64,000 nt of DNA from Rhodohalobacter halophilus (GTDB taxonomy: Bacteria; Bacteroidota; Rhodothermia; Balneolales; Balneolaceae): positions 93,312-157,311 of the forward strand of contig NZ_MDWE01000005.1 of the NCBI RefSeq assembly GCF_001715195.1. The letters are read 5' to 3'. This document shows positions 54,546 through 63,654 of the stretch, in pieces. A model generated the notes under the pieces. That model had not been told where the DNA came from, made no database searches, and worked only from the letters and a program-made list of their open reading frames with translations. A program made the position numbers and the translations under genes. Positions within the stretch are counted from its first letter, which is position 1; the number at the start of each line of letters is the position of its first letter.

Positions 54546-56187
54546 CGTCCTCACTTTCTTCCATACGCTTGAAGTACTCTTTGGATGTCGCATAGACAAC
54601 ACCGGAAAGGGCAAACAGCGCAATCAGGTTAGGGAATGTCATCAATCCAAGTGCGATATCTCCGATTGCCCAGATTGTACCCAATGCTGTAATGGCTCCA
54701 ATAAAGTGGAGAAGAATATAAACTCCTTTGTAGTAGATGATCGATTTGTCTCCGATTAGGTACTGAATGGAGCGGTCACCATAGTAACTCCAGGCTATAG
54801 AAGTAGAGATAGCAAAAAGGAGAACACAGATGGTTACCAGGTATTTTCCGCCGGGGAATAGCGGAGCGAGCCCAATTTCAAACGCCTGTGAGGTGAGTGT
54901 TGCACCATTGTAAATCGCATTTCCATAAACGGTTCCGGTGCTTTCGCCCGTGTCTGACCGGAAAGCAGTGTTGGTGCTCATGTCAATGGTACCGGTGAAA
55001 AATTCGGTTTGAGCCGGATTCACATAGAGCGTGTCGATGGAAAAGTTATTGCGAAGGAGTGTACCATTTGAAACAATACCTTCATTCACTTCAAGAATAT
55101 ATGGACTATCAGTCACTTCAGTAACCTCATAACCCATGTCGGGAGAGTTGAGGTTTACATCTGTTGGATGCTTTGTATCCCAAACTCCGGTTGAAATAAT
55201 CACGAGTCCGGTCATGGTACATACCAGAATTGTATCGATAAAGGGCTCAAGCAGAGCTACAGCACCTTCACGAACGGGCTCTTCAGTTTTCGCAGCACCG
55301 TGTGCAATTGGGGCTGAACCCTGACCCGCTTCGTTCGAAAAGAGTCCGCGCTTTACACCCCAGACCATTGTGGTGATGAACATCCCGGAACCGACACCGA
55401 ATGCTCCGGCAACAGGATCAAAAGCATAGGTGAAAATTGTAACAAAAGAGGGGATCACCTGATCGTAATTCATCAGAAGGATTACAAGAGCACCCAAAAC
55501 ATAGAGAATTGCCATCAATGGAGTGAGGCGGGCAGTTACATAACCAATACGCTTAATTCCGCCGATAATTACAAATCCAACAAGGGATGCGGTGATCAGG
55601 CCTGTGACATAAGTTGGTACCGTAAAAAAGAATGAATTTTCCATCACATCGGCTACGGTATTTGCCTGAATCGCGTTCCCGGTAAAGAAGGAACAAATAA
55701 CCGCAAGTGCAGAGAATGCTACGGCAAGCCACTTCCAGTTTGGCCCCAAACCGCGCTCAATGTAGTACATCGGTCCACCGGAAACGGAACCGTCTGCATT
55801 TTTAATTCGATATTTAATAGCCAGTAAACATTCTGAATATTTTATGGCCATTCCAAAGAAAGCAGTTACCCACATCCAGAAGAGGGCACCGGGTCCGCCA
55901 TAATGAATTGCGATCGCTACACCGGCAATATTACCGATACCAACCGTAGCAGACAAAGCTGTTGAAAGTGCCTGGAAATGGTTGACATCCCCTGTATCGT
56001 CAGGGTTGTCGTAATGTCCCATTACTACCTTTACACCATGACCAAATTTGCGAAGCTGGATAAAGCCCATTCGCAATGTGATGAAGATACCAAAACCCAG
56101 TAGTGCAACTACCATCAATGGCAGCATTTCCGGGGTATTCCAAACAAGATTGTTTACAAAATCAACTACTCTGTCAAGCGTTTCCAT
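54538..56187 (-). CDS. AGCS family sodium:alanine/glycine symporter with internal insertion
   Basis: An inner-membrane transporter of 549 residues. Family motifs: FQALSTALSATVGIGNIAGVA near 75, GGPGALFWMWVTAFFGMA, SGGPMYYIERGLG, RGLFSNEAGQGSAPIAHGAAK and IAWSYYGDRS. Unlike typical members (about 450-500 residues) it carries about 90 extra polar residues (about 340-430, starting at VWDTKHPTDVNLN) between two membrane segments, probably an exposed domain. It is followed by upp with an 8-bp overlap. Confidence 0.93.
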   Translation of the reverse strand: METLDRVVDFVNNLVWNTPEMLPLMVVALLGFGIFITLRMGFIQLRKFGHGVKVVMGHYDNPDDTGDVNHFQALSTALSATVGIGNIAGVAIAIHYGGPGALFWMWVTAFFGMAIKYSECLLAIKYRIKNADGSVSGGPMYYIERGLGPNWKWLAVAFSALAVICSFFTGNAIQANTVADVMENSFFFTVPTYVTGLITASLVGFVIIGGIKRIGYVTARLTPLMAILYVLGALVILLMNYDQVIPSFVTIFTYAFDPVAGAFGVGSGMFITTMVWGVKRGLFSNEAGQGSAPIAHGAAKTEEPVREGAVALLEPFIDTILVCTMTGLVIISTGVWDTKHPTDVNLNSPDMGYEVTEVTDSPYILEVNEGIVSNGTLLRNNFSIDTLYVNPAQTEFFTGTIDMSTNTAFRSDTGESTGTVYGNAIYNGATLTSQAFEIGLAPLFPGGKYLVTICVLLFAISTSIAWSYYGDRSIQYLIGDKSIIYYKGVYILLHFIGAITALGTIWAIGDIALGLMTFPNLIALFALSGVVYATSKEYFKRMEESEDDE

Positions 56188-56373
56188 TCTATTTTTTTAG
56201 ATTCCGATTAATTCAAGACCGAATGTATAAAAGATTTATCTTAAATTTTGTGAAAATTAGCGATCAAATGAACGATAGCTTCCCAAAATCACTTTCAAAA
56301 CTAAAGAGTTAAAAAATACTCTCTAAATAAGATTCGTATTTAATCAAAAAAATTGACGTAAATCCCAAAAATT

Positions 56374-56658
56374 ATGACGAAAGCAGATATTGTTGATGTA
56401 ATTTCATCATCGACGGGAATTACCAAAGTTGAAACTGAAGCCGTAGTAAACGGATTTATAGATACGGTGATCGATGCCATGAAGCGTGGCGAGCACATCG
56501 AACTCCGTGGCTTTGGAAGCTTTAAGGTTGTAAAACGAGCACAGCGAGTGGCAAGAAACCCCAAAACAAACGAAGAAGTAATTGTACCGGAACAACATGT
56601 GCCAGTTCTTAAAATTTCCAAGGATTTTAAAGAACAAGTAAACGAAGCCCACAACTAA
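56374..56658 (+). CDS. HU/IHF family DNA-binding protein
   Basis: A nucleoid protein of 94 residues. MTKADIVDVISSSTGITKVETEAVVNGFIDTV is the dimerisation half and ELRGFGSFKVVKRAQRVARNPKTNEEVIVPEQHVP the DNA-binding arm, including the RNPKT tip. The arm sequence is closer to HU and IHF-like proteins of Bacteroidota than to E. coli HU. It is divergent from the symporter gene across about 186 bp. Confidence 0.95.
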   Translation: MTKADIVDVISSSTGITKVETEAVVNGFIDTVIDAMKRGEHIELRGFGSFKVVKRAQRVARNPKTNEEVIVPEQHVPVLKISKDFKEQVNEAHN

Positions 56659-56850
56659 GATTACATTAGCCGAGAGTGCTTCAGCACATAAATTATCCGG
56701 ACGGAGTGCTTTTCGGCATCCCTTCCCAATATAACCCTGTCTGCGTACCATAATAGTTCCGGTGATTTAGGCAGCGTATATATTTAGTTTACAATTTGAA
56801 TGTCAATTCACGATTTTCTGACTCGATTAACGAGATCACACAATCAGGAT

Positions 56851-58695
56851 ATGTCTTCAACAAAAGTGAATTGGGTTCTGTTTATCATCGTTTTCCTGCT
56901 GGCCGGCTGCAATCGCCCGCCGGCTGCAGATGTTTATGAAGCGAACGGTATTGTTTCAATCAACGCTTTCTCCCAAAATCCCGGGGAATTTTGGAGTTCC
57001 GATTCTACGATTGTTGCATCTTCCATTGTATCTGATTCTCTCAGTGAGATCAGAGCCGGTGAAGTAATCTATCCGTTTTATATCCAAAATCGTGGAAGTT
57101 ATGTGCTTTGGCTGTTGGGCGGTTCAAAAAATGATGGGGAGAATCTACTTCAGATACGTTTTTTGAAAGAATCTAATGAAACACTATCAGTACACCGGGT
57201 GGAACTGGCTTCAGGTAATATTCCGGGATGGGTAAACCTTGATCAGATTACCGAAGAGCCGATTGTACTGCATGCTGAAGAGAAAGGATTTTATAAACTC
57301 CAGCTGGAGTCTGGCGGAACCGGCGGGCTGATCATAAGTAAGATACATCTTTCAAAAGACGGCAGTGTAATTCCCACAGGTGCCGGTTACCCCGAAACCA
57401 CCGATTGGCGTATGGAGCCGGAAATTGAAAAAAGACTTCTGCAGGCCAGAATTCCGCCATCGTGGGTTTTTGGTGTAATCTCAAATCAAAGTGGGGCCGC
57501 ATCGGACGCACGATTATTTGATGACTATTACAGCGGCGAAAATCCGGATCATCGGGATACCACCTCCGGTACTATTTTAGCACAAGATTTGGATCGAAAG
57601 GATTTCAGGTTTTATACGGATTACACATCCTTTAAAAACTCAATGTCTGAAACGTCAAATTCCAGATTTTTTGCTTTCTATCCGGTTAATAATCTTCTCG
57701 ACTCTAACCATAAAATCTTTCCACTGCCCTGGTACAGACCGGCAGAAAGTGCCGGATTTGATGCACTCAGACAAACGGTTCACCTGCTTTCAAATCCCGA
57801 CCGGGTTACTTACGAAAGTCCATGGCTTCACATTCTACCACACTGGTATGATCCGCATCATCAAATTGATTATGACATTTCCGAGGAGTTGATGATTCGA
57901 ACGATGCAGCTGGCCACATTTCAGAATGTGATGTTTACTCCATTTCAATCGAGAGATCAGGCGGTAGGGCATCGGCACTATTACCGTCAACTGATCGATT
58001 TCAGGCGCCGGCTTTTTCCCTATATCTACAGCTATGCCAACAGAGCCCGAACAATTGGCACCAAGCTCTTAACGGGAGACCGAAATCATCCGGATCAGTT
58101 TCTGTTTGGGGATTATTTATTAGTGGCGCCGGTTATTGAGGAAGGAGCAGAGAAACGTGAACTCTATCTGCCTGAGGGGAGCTGGTATGAATATGAAACA
58201 GATCAGCGACTAGAGGGAGAACAACAGATCGAAGTTGATGTTTCACTCCACTCCATTCCATTATTTGTGAAAGCCGGTGCTATCATCCCAAAGAGACCGG
58301 ACGGTAGTTTACCGATTACAACAAACGATAATCATCAACTTTTACTCGAAGTTTACGGAGGCAACTCCGGGACGTTCCGTCTGTATGAAGATGATGGCGA
58401 GACTTTGGGATATCTGTCCGGAGAATTTTCAACTATCGCCTATCGCTATTTTGAAGGAGATGGATACTCAACCTTTAATATTGGTGCTCAGGTCAATAAC
58501 TTCCCTAACAGACGGCAGAAGACAGAATACCAAATGTATTTCAAGTTTGTAGATGAACCTCGCCAGATAACTGCAAATGGTGATATTCTGCAGCGGGGAG
58601 AGGAGGGATGGTCCTACAATCCTGATCGACAAACTCTGAAATTGAATTGGGTTCAAACCGACAGTGAGCGGACACAATTTCGGATAGATTTCTAA
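56851..58695 (+). CDS. GH31-like lipoprotein without a recognisable catalytic barrel
   Basis: About 614 residues. ATG 56851 gives a clean lipoprotein signal (MSSTKVNWVLFIIVFLLAGC, Cys20); a longer frame begins at 56800. The N-terminal 200 residues are beta-rich. The region near 383-450 (LIDFRRRLFPYIYSYANRA, FGDYLLVAPVIEEGAEKRELYLPEGSWYEY) and the sandwich after it (VKAGAIIPKRP, LYEDDGETLGY) clearly match the end of glycoside hydrolase family 31. The middle, where an active alpha-glucosidase would have its TIM barrel and two catalytic Asp, is too short and I cannot find them. Probably a binding or degenerate enzyme on the outer membrane. Confidence 0.78.
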   Translation: MSSTKVNWVLFIIVFLLAGCNRPPAADVYEANGIVSINAFSQNPGEFWSSDSTIVASSIVSDSLSEIRAGEVIYPFYIQNRGSYVLWLLGGSKNDGENLLQIRFLKESNETLSVHRVELASGNIPGWVNLDQITEEPIVLHAEEKGFYKLQLESGGTGGLIISKIHLSKDGSVIPTGAGYPETTDWRMEPEIEKRLLQARIPPSWVFGVISNQSGAASDARLFDDYYSGENPDHRDTTSGTILAQDLDRKDFRFYTDYTSFKNSMSETSNSRFFAFYPVNNLLDSNHKIFPLPWYRPAESAGFDALRQTVHLLSNPDRVTYESPWLHILPHWYDPHHQIDYDISEELMIRTMQLATFQNVMFTPFQSRDQAVGHRHYYRQLIDFRRRLFPYIYSYANRARTIGTKLLTGDRNHPDQFLFGDYLLVAPVIEEGAEKRELYLPEGSWYEYETDQRLEGEQQIEVDVSLHSIPLFVKAGAIIPKRPDGSLPITTNDNHQLLLEVYGGNSGTFRLYEDDGETLGYLSGEFSTIAYRYFEGDGYSTFNIGAQVNNFPNRRQKTEYQMYFKFVDEPRQITANGDILQRGEEGWSYNPDRQTLKLNWVQTDSERTQFRIDF

Positions 58696-58892
58696 ATTTT
58701 GCCCCGATGATTTTTTGCCAATGACCTGACATTAAGTGCAGTTTCAAGCTGATTCATTAAATCCGGGTTATTGATCAGGATCTCCCAAAGTTCTTCAATT
58801 TCGAATTGGGAAAGGTTTCCGGAAATGTAGGTTTCAATTTTTTTGTAAACCTCAATTTCCTTCTGTTTTGTTTGATGAATTTTATTTTTCAA
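58692..58892 (-). CDS. Small acidic/helical hypothetical protein (66 residues)
   Basis: A helical protein with IETYISGNLSQFEIEELWEILINNPDL, a pattern like the N-terminal segment (KYLSGDLS..E...) of anti-sigma or zinc-finger-like regulators in Bacteroidota, but no metal motif or membrane segment follows. It overlaps the GH31-like gene tail to tail by 4 bp. It may be a truncated relic or a genuine short protein. Confidence 0.5.
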   Translation of the reverse strand: MKNKIHQTKQKEIEVYKKIETYISGNLSQFEIEELWEILINNPDLMNQLETALNVRSLAKNHRGKI

Positions 58893-59084
58893 AACCTAAA
58901 AGCTTTATTGGTTCGGGTATCTATTTTGATTTTTCACTCTTGTTGATCTTAGATCAAATCAAATAAATGTAAGAATCGAACATAAGGCACTTAAAAACGG
59001 GACTCCTTACAGCAAATATTTGTAAAAATAGAAATTAGACAGAACTCTCTACGTGATTACACGAACCCGAGTATGTGTAAAAGC

Positions 59085-60152
59085 TTAATACATCACATTC
59101 GTGTAGTCGTCATAATTTTCTAAAATAATTCCGGTTCCGCGCACTACGGTTGTCAGCGGATCTTCCGTAATGTGAACGGGCAGTTCGATGGCTTCCGAGA
59201 TCATTTTATCCAGATCTTTTAGAAGGGCCCCGCCCCCGGTAAGCATAATTCCCCGGTCAAGGATATCGGCTGCAAGTTCAGGAGGAGTATTTTCAAGGGA
59301 TTTTGTGATCGCGTCGAGGCACGTATTAACAGACTCATGAATGGCTTCACGAACATCTTCTGATGTAACAGTTAGATTTTTTGGTACTCCGCTTACAAGG
59401 TTACGCCCCTTTGTGGTCATTTCAAGTTCCTGCTCACCGGGAATAGCGGAACCAATTTTATGCTTTATTTTTTCGGCTGTTCGTTCGCCGATCAACAAAT
59501 TATGTTTTCTGCGGATGAAATTGACAATCTCCTCATTCATTCTTTCACCTCCAATACGAACGGACTGCGCATGAACAATTCCTGAAAGTGAAATAATTGC
59601 AATTTCAGTCGTTCCGCCGCCAATGTCTACGACCATATTACCTACCGGTTCATTGACGTTCAGATCCATACCTACAGCTGCAGCTACGGTCTCTTCGATC
59701 AGGAATACCTCTTTGGCTCCGGCATTCTCGGCACTGTCTCGCACGGCCATTCGTTCAACTGCGGTAATTCCATTGGGAACAGTTACCAACATGGTTTTAA
59801 CAGGTGAAAACCAACGTTTCTGCATCACTTTCTGAATCATTGCTTTCATCATTTTCTCAGCGAGATTGAAATCAGCAATAACGCCACCTTTCAGCGGACG
59901 CACGGTTCGGATCTGTTTATGTGTTTTTTCATGCATTTGCTGAGCTTGGTGTCCAACGGCAATGATTTTATCGGAGGGGTCGAGTGCTACAATGGAGGGT
60001 TCGTTTAGCACTACGCCTTTCTCCTTCATGTAGATAAGCGTGTTGGCAGTCCCCAGATCAATTGCCAGATCAGAGTTTAAAGAACCAAAAAAGCCGCGTT
60101 TAGATTTTGAGCGTTTTCCGTCAGATTTCCGGGCAGTCATACTGTCGTTCAT
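59085..60152 (-). CDS. mreB: Rod shape-determining protein MreB
   Basis: A bacterial actin of 355 residues that directs lateral wall synthesis. Phosphate 1 motif LAIDLGTANTLIYMKEKGVV, connect 1 GGVIADF, phosphate 2 VVDIGGGTTEIAII and adenosine motif GIMLTGGGALLKDL; the N-terminal stretch is basic, rich in Lys/Arg/Ser and about 15 residues longer than E. coli MreB. mreC and mreD are not adjacent downstream, where only a small ORF lies. Confidence 0.97.
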   Translation of the reverse strand: MNDSMTARKSDGKRSKSKRGFFGSLNSDLAIDLGTANTLIYMKEKGVVLNEPSIVALDPSDKIIAVGHQAQQMHEKTHKQIRTVRPLKGGVIADFNLAEKMMKAMIQKVMQKRWFSPVKTMLVTVPNGITAVERMAVRDSAENAGAKEVFLIEETVAAAVGMDLNVNEPVGNMVVDIGGGTTEIAIISLSGIVHAQSVRIGGERMNEEIVNFIRRKHNLLIGERTAEKIKHKIGSAIPGEQELEMTTKGRNLVSGVPKNLTVTSEDVREAIHESVNTCLDAITKSLENTPPELAADILDRGIMLTGGGALLKDLDKMISEAIELPVHITEDPLTTVVRGTGIILENYDDYTNVMY

Positions 60153-60411
60153 GATGTTTAAGGCCTGTATATTTCAGAAAAGAGCAGAAACAGTAGATAA
60201 CCGGTTGATAGCTGATTCTGCCGGGCAGAAATATTTGTAATGAATTTGTACTGAAATGTTCCTGAAAAAAGGAGAGTAAATTGGAAGTTTTTGATGAAAG
60301 AGGTGGGTATAGAGAAAAAGCAAAAGATATCAGGAAAAAATGTTGTTCAAGTGGATGGGTTTCCCTTATATTTGGAATCTGTTTTAACGAGCAGAAGTGC
60401 CAATTAGGCAA

Positions 60412-60499
60412 GCCTCGGTGGCGGAATTGGTAGACGCGTTGGACTTAAAATCCAATTGACATTACAATGTCAGTGCCGGTTCGAGCCCGGCCCGAGGTA
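60412..60499 (+). tRNA. tRNA-Leu (anticodon TAA)
   Basis: An 88-nt class II tRNA: acceptor GCCTCGG/CCGAGGT (first pair G-U), anticodon stem TTGGA/TCCAA with loop CTTAAAA and anticodon TAA (60446-60448), variable arm TGACATTACAATGTCA, and T arm GCCGG-TTCGAGC-CCGGC. Discriminator A; CCA is not encoded. It is directly upstream of an integrase gene, so its 3' half is the probable attachment site. Confidence 0.96.
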
Positions 60500-60824
60500 C
60501 TTAGAACGAGCCGTAAAGTGTAATAAAACAACGCTTTACGGCTTTTTTATTTTCCACTGTAAAACAATTGTGAAACAAATCCTCTCTTTTCTCCCCTCAA
60601 AACTTGTTTGCAGTCTGAGAGTGAATCAAGGACACTTGAATAAATCTTAAAACCAGCGTCAGCTCTTTAACACTTGTTCCGCATTTCTTATAGGTTAGTA
60701 AATCGTTAGTGAAACTCCCCGTTCGGAATAATTTTTTCAGTGATGGCTTAATTTCTTCTCCCTCTTTTCAATCCCTTCAAATATGAACTTTTCGCTCTTT
60801 CTTAAATTTCAAATAAAGTAACCA
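60500..60824. other. Non-coding stretch between tRNA-Leu and integrase
   Basis: It starts with the terminator at 60509-60548. The remaining 275 bp hold no gene that I can support and no second copy of the tRNA 3' end; the region is expected to contain the left attachment site and integrase promoter of the inserted element. Confidence 0.55.
60509..60548 (+). terminator. Rho-independent terminator after tRNA-Leu
   Basis: AGCCGTAAAG (60509-60518) pairs perfectly with CTTTACGGCT (60534-60543) around a 15-base loop, followed by a T-run to 60548. Confidence 0.9.
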
Positions 60825-61952
60825 ATGAACTATAAAATTTACCCCTATAAGCGAGGCAAGCTCTACCGGATCTTCGTGGTTTTCAAAGATGATGAAGGAA
60901 GAAAAAAAACCTTATCTACTGGAATTACCTACCCGCTGAGAACAACTCAAAAAAAGAGAGATCAGGCAATGAAGACTGCGGAGAAAGCCGGGTTCCTGAG
61001 AATCCTGGAATACAAGAAAATTCAGGAGGAAGAGAACAAAATTCCGGGGGATGACCTGCTATCGAAATACCTGAAGGAGAACTACAACCCACATATCCGC
61101 GCCAACTGTGCCCCCAAGACTGGGGTCAGTTACCGCAACGCCATGAAACACTTTATCCGTATTTGTGGAGACAAGGTGATGAAAAAATATTCCCGAAAGG
61201 ATATTCAGGACTATAAGATCCACCGCTATGATGTGGATGGCATACAGAAGATTACCATTAACATTGAAATGCGGTCCATAAAGAGTGCTTTCTACTGGGC
61301 CTACAAAAACGAAATGATTGATCGAATGCCCTATAAGGGACAGGATTACCTGTTTGAAGCCAAAGCTAACAGGCGAGCATTTGAAGAGTTTGAAATTAAG
61401 AAGCTGTTCCGTGTGACCGAGGGAAAAATGATCGGGCTAATCGTTCGGCTTGCCTACTACACAGGAATGAGGATTGGTGAAATGTCCGATATTACCTGGA
61501 GAATGGTAAATCTGGAGGATAAATACATTCAGCTTTCGGCTGAAATTACCAAAGCCAACTGCTCGCGAGCCGTACCATTGAACGACAAAGCATTTAATGT
61601 TATTAAGATCTTCGAAAACCAGCTCAGAGCTAAACAACGCAAAAATCCGGAGTGGTATGAAGGCAAGGAGATCAGTGAGTGTTATGTCCTGCAAAAGCAT
61701 CGTGGTTACGGCAAGTATGAAAGGCGGGGGATTCAAGACATGTTCCGCAAGTCGATGAACGAGGCCGAACTGCCCAAAGAGCTTAAGTTTCACTGCCTTC
61801 GTCACTCTTTTGCAACTCACGTTCTCCAAAAGGGAGCCGATATCTATGGTGTGAGCAAAATTATGGGTCACTCTACACCGGTTGTAACGGCTGAATTTTA
61901 CGATCACAGCACGGCATTGAACTATCGGGGTGTGACCGACCTGCTGGGGTGA
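60825..61952 (+). CDS. Tyrosine recombinase (phage-type integrase)
   Basis: A protein of 375 residues with an N-terminal DNA-binding/arm region, a core-binding domain (about 85-180) and a catalytic domain (about 190-370). Catalytic residues: Arg in YYTGMRIGEM near 213, Lys in AEITKANCSRAVPL, His-x-x-Arg in LKFHCLRHSFATHV near 322, His in IMGHSTPVVTA and Tyr in EFYDHS near 358. All are present, so the enzyme should be active. It points away from tRNA-Leu, the usual arrangement for an element integrated at a tRNA 3' end. The other end of the element is not in the window. Confidence 0.95.
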   Translation: MNYKIYPYKRGKLYRIFVVFKDDEGRKKTLSTGITYPLRTTQKKRDQAMKTAEKAGFLRILEYKKIQEEENKIPGDDLLSKYLKENYNPHIRANCAPKTGVSYRNAMKHFIRICGDKVMKKYSRKDIQDYKIHRYDVDGIQKITINIEMRSIKSAFYWAYKNEMIDRMPYKGQDYLFEAKANRRAFEEFEIKKLFRVTEGKMIGLIVRLAYYTGMRIGEMSDITWRMVNLEDKYIQLSAEITKANCSRAVPLNDKAFNVIKIFENQLRAKQRKNPEWYEGKEISECYVLQKHRGYGKYERRGIQDMFRKSMNEAELPKELKFHCLRHSFATHVLQKGADIYGVSKIMGHSTPVVTAEFYDHSTALNYRGVTDLLG

Positions 61953-61983
61953 GTACAATTATAATATTGATAAAACCAACCAC

Positions 61984-62514
61984 TTACAGGCTGGCTTCTA
62001 TACGTTCCGCCCATCGTATAGCACGGTCTTTAATCTCTTTCTCTGCGTCTGTAACCTTTAATCTTTTCAAAAGGGTGTCAACGCCTATCATATCTTCGAG
62101 AATCAATCGCCTTACAAATTCAGTGTCTTTTTCACGAAAGGCTATCAGCTTACTCGCAGCCAAGTCGTGAGCTTCAATACAATAACCAATGTTATTTTCA
62201 TTCATATAATCATGAACCTTGTTCGTTCTTTGCTCCCACCCTTCAGGAAGCTTAGCTGTTTCAATTGGAACCCCGTGAACATAAAAGCCATGAGTTTTGT
62301 GAAACTGAGAATTCTCACCTAACGCGCCATCAATCTTATCAACTGCTTCAGGCCTGTTTTTTGGCGCAACATCTACTTCAATCGATTTTCGTAATTCTGT
62401 ATGAGGTTCCGGGTATTGCCCAAGAATTGCCTGCGAACCAAAAATTATCAATTCCTCATCTTCAGAAACCGTGCAGGCTGCTCGGATGGCATGTTCCAGC
62501 TGTTCTCTGTTCAT
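61984..62514 (-). CDS. DUF6036-type nucleotidyltransferase (toxin-like)
   Basis: A protein of 176 residues with a minimal nucleotidyltransferase pattern: IIFGSQAI (Gly26-Ser27), then SIEVDVAPKN with acids Glu46 and Asp48, and a later EAHDLAASKLIAFREKD segment like the DL-x-x-KL motif of AbiEii-type toxins. These residues look intact. The ATG overlaps the upstream stop by 4 bp (ATGA), so both genes of the module are coupled. A toxin that modifies RNA or nucleotides is a reasonable inference, not shown. The family is recalled from similar proteins, without a search. Confidence 0.75.
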   Translation of the reverse strand: MNREQLEHAIRAACTVSEDEELIIFGSQAILGQYPEPHTELRKSIEVDVAPKNRPEAVDKIDGALGENSQFHKTHGFYVHGVPIETAKLPEGWEQRTNKVHDYMNENNIGYCIEAHDLAASKLIAFREKDTEFVRRLILEDMIGVDTLLKRLKVTDAEKEIKDRAIRWAERIEASL

Positions 62515-63485
62515 GATTGCTTAAGCACCTCTTTTAAATGTTCAAACTTATTCTTTTCACTCTCCGTAAGTACTTGCCAAAACGGGAGTGATTGCCGTAA
62601 ACGAATCGCTCTCTCAGAATCCGATTCCATAAACTTTTTCAATCTCTGATTAGAACTGTTTTCAAGAAGATTCTTCCATTCCAACAGTTCCAACTTCTCA
62701 CCCGTAGAAGTTTTATCGATTTGCTTATCAAGCAAGGAGATGGTTCTTGGTATAATTTCCGGATTTGATTTGAGCAGTTCTGTCCAGATTTTTGATTCCA
62801 CCATCGATCTTTCATCAAGATCTTTATGGCTTGTCACTGAAGTGGATTTATTGGTCTGAGGATTCAGATAATCTTTTGGATCGATCCCCCACAAATGAAC
62901 CGTTCCTTCTTCAGTAAGATAGGGTTTTGTCTCCAAATCAGCGATGGTTACGCCTCTGATATCAATCGTTACATCAAATGTTGATTCTACTTTATACTGA
63001 ATCAGCTTTTCTCTGAATTCACCGGTTAAAGAGTCAATTGTTTTCAGTTTCCCCAATAGTGCTATTTGAACAGGATCACCATACTCATCTTCACCGCGTG
63101 CAGCACTACCAAAGATCCAAGCTGATTCAGGTTGTCTCTCGAGATTACTCAGCCCTGAACGTAAAGTATCCACCAATTCTTTATAACGTTGGGTTTCCAT
63201 GTTAAATAGACTTACTAACTCCCTGTAAAGCGGGTAATCTTCCCGCACAGTGACCAGTTGTTGTCTGCCGTACCCGGTATAGGTTACAACCCCGGTTTCC
63301 ACCAGTCTTTTCGTGATGTCATAAACCCCTTGCCTGGACAGATCGGTTCGTTCCAGCAGTTCAGAGTGACTTAATGGGTGCTTTGATCTGATTAATACAC
63401 GGAGTACAATCACATGCCCTTTCGAGCCAAGAATGGCTGTAAGTGGGTACCTTAATGCGCTAAGCTGATTTTCAGAGTTTTTCAT
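62511..63485 (-). CDS. Winged-helix protein fused to a degenerate nucleotidyltransferase domain
   Basis: A protein of 324 residues. Residues 15-80 form a winged helix (ILGSKGHVIVLRVLI, LSHSELLERTDLSRQGVYDITKRLVETGVV), as in antitoxin regulators. At 122-145 it reads IFGSAARGEDEYGDPVQIALLG: the Gly-Ser of a minimal nucleotidyltransferase is kept, but the expected Asp-x-Asp is Asp-Pro-Val, so the domain is probably inactive. A helical tail of 100 residues follows. First gene of a two-gene module, preceded by three phased ACTTGAC boxes; self-repression and antitoxin function are inferred by analogy with AbiEi/AbiEii-like pairs. Confidence 0.78.
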   Translation of the reverse strand: MKNSENQLSALRYPLTAILGSKGHVIVLRVLIRSKHPLSHSELLERTDLSRQGVYDITKRLVETGVVTYTGYGRQQLVTVREDYPLYRELVSLFNMETQRYKELVDTLRSGLSNLERQPESAWIFGSAARGEDEYGDPVQIALLGKLKTIDSLTGEFREKLIQYKVESTFDVTIDIRGVTIADLETKPYLTEEGTVHLWGIDPKDYLNPQTNKSTSVTSHKDLDERSMVESKIWTELLKSNPEIIPRTISLLDKQIDKTSTGEKLELLEWKNLLENSSNQRLKKFMESDSERAIRLRQSLPFWQVLTESEKNKFEHLKEVLKQS

Positions 63486-63530
63486 GACTATTTACAGTTT
63501 AATCAATCTGTATAACAATATATCAATATA

Positions 63531-63588
63531 ACTTGACAAATGTTAATTCAACTTGACTATTGTCAGTATTACTTGACAGCAGTCAAGT
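63531..63588. promoter_or_regulatory. Operator array: three ACTTGAC boxes at 20-bp spacing
   Basis: ACTTGAC begins at 63531, 63551 and 63571, exactly two helical turns apart. Each is followed, after 4 bases, by a more or less conserved reverse half: perfect in the third (ACTTGAC-AGCA-GTCAAGT, 63571-63588), partial in the second (GTCAGTA) and weak in the first (GTTAATT). It lies 46-103 bp before the start of the winged-helix gene, an apt place for autoregulation. Confidence 0.75.
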
Positions 63589-63654
63589 TCTCAACTGCAA
63601 AAAAGGGCAGATCTGCGTAAACCAGTATCTCTTTTCTTTTCTGATTTGATGCCA

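Noticed and set aside
61437..61958. 173-codon minus-strand frame opposite the integrase catalytic domain
   Set aside because: Antisense to conserved integrase residues; no recognisable domain.
63531..63588. ACTTGAC repeats as replication iterons of a plasmid-like origin
   Set aside because: Only three units, no Rep gene or AT-rich origin region in view; position before the winged-helix gene fits an operator better.
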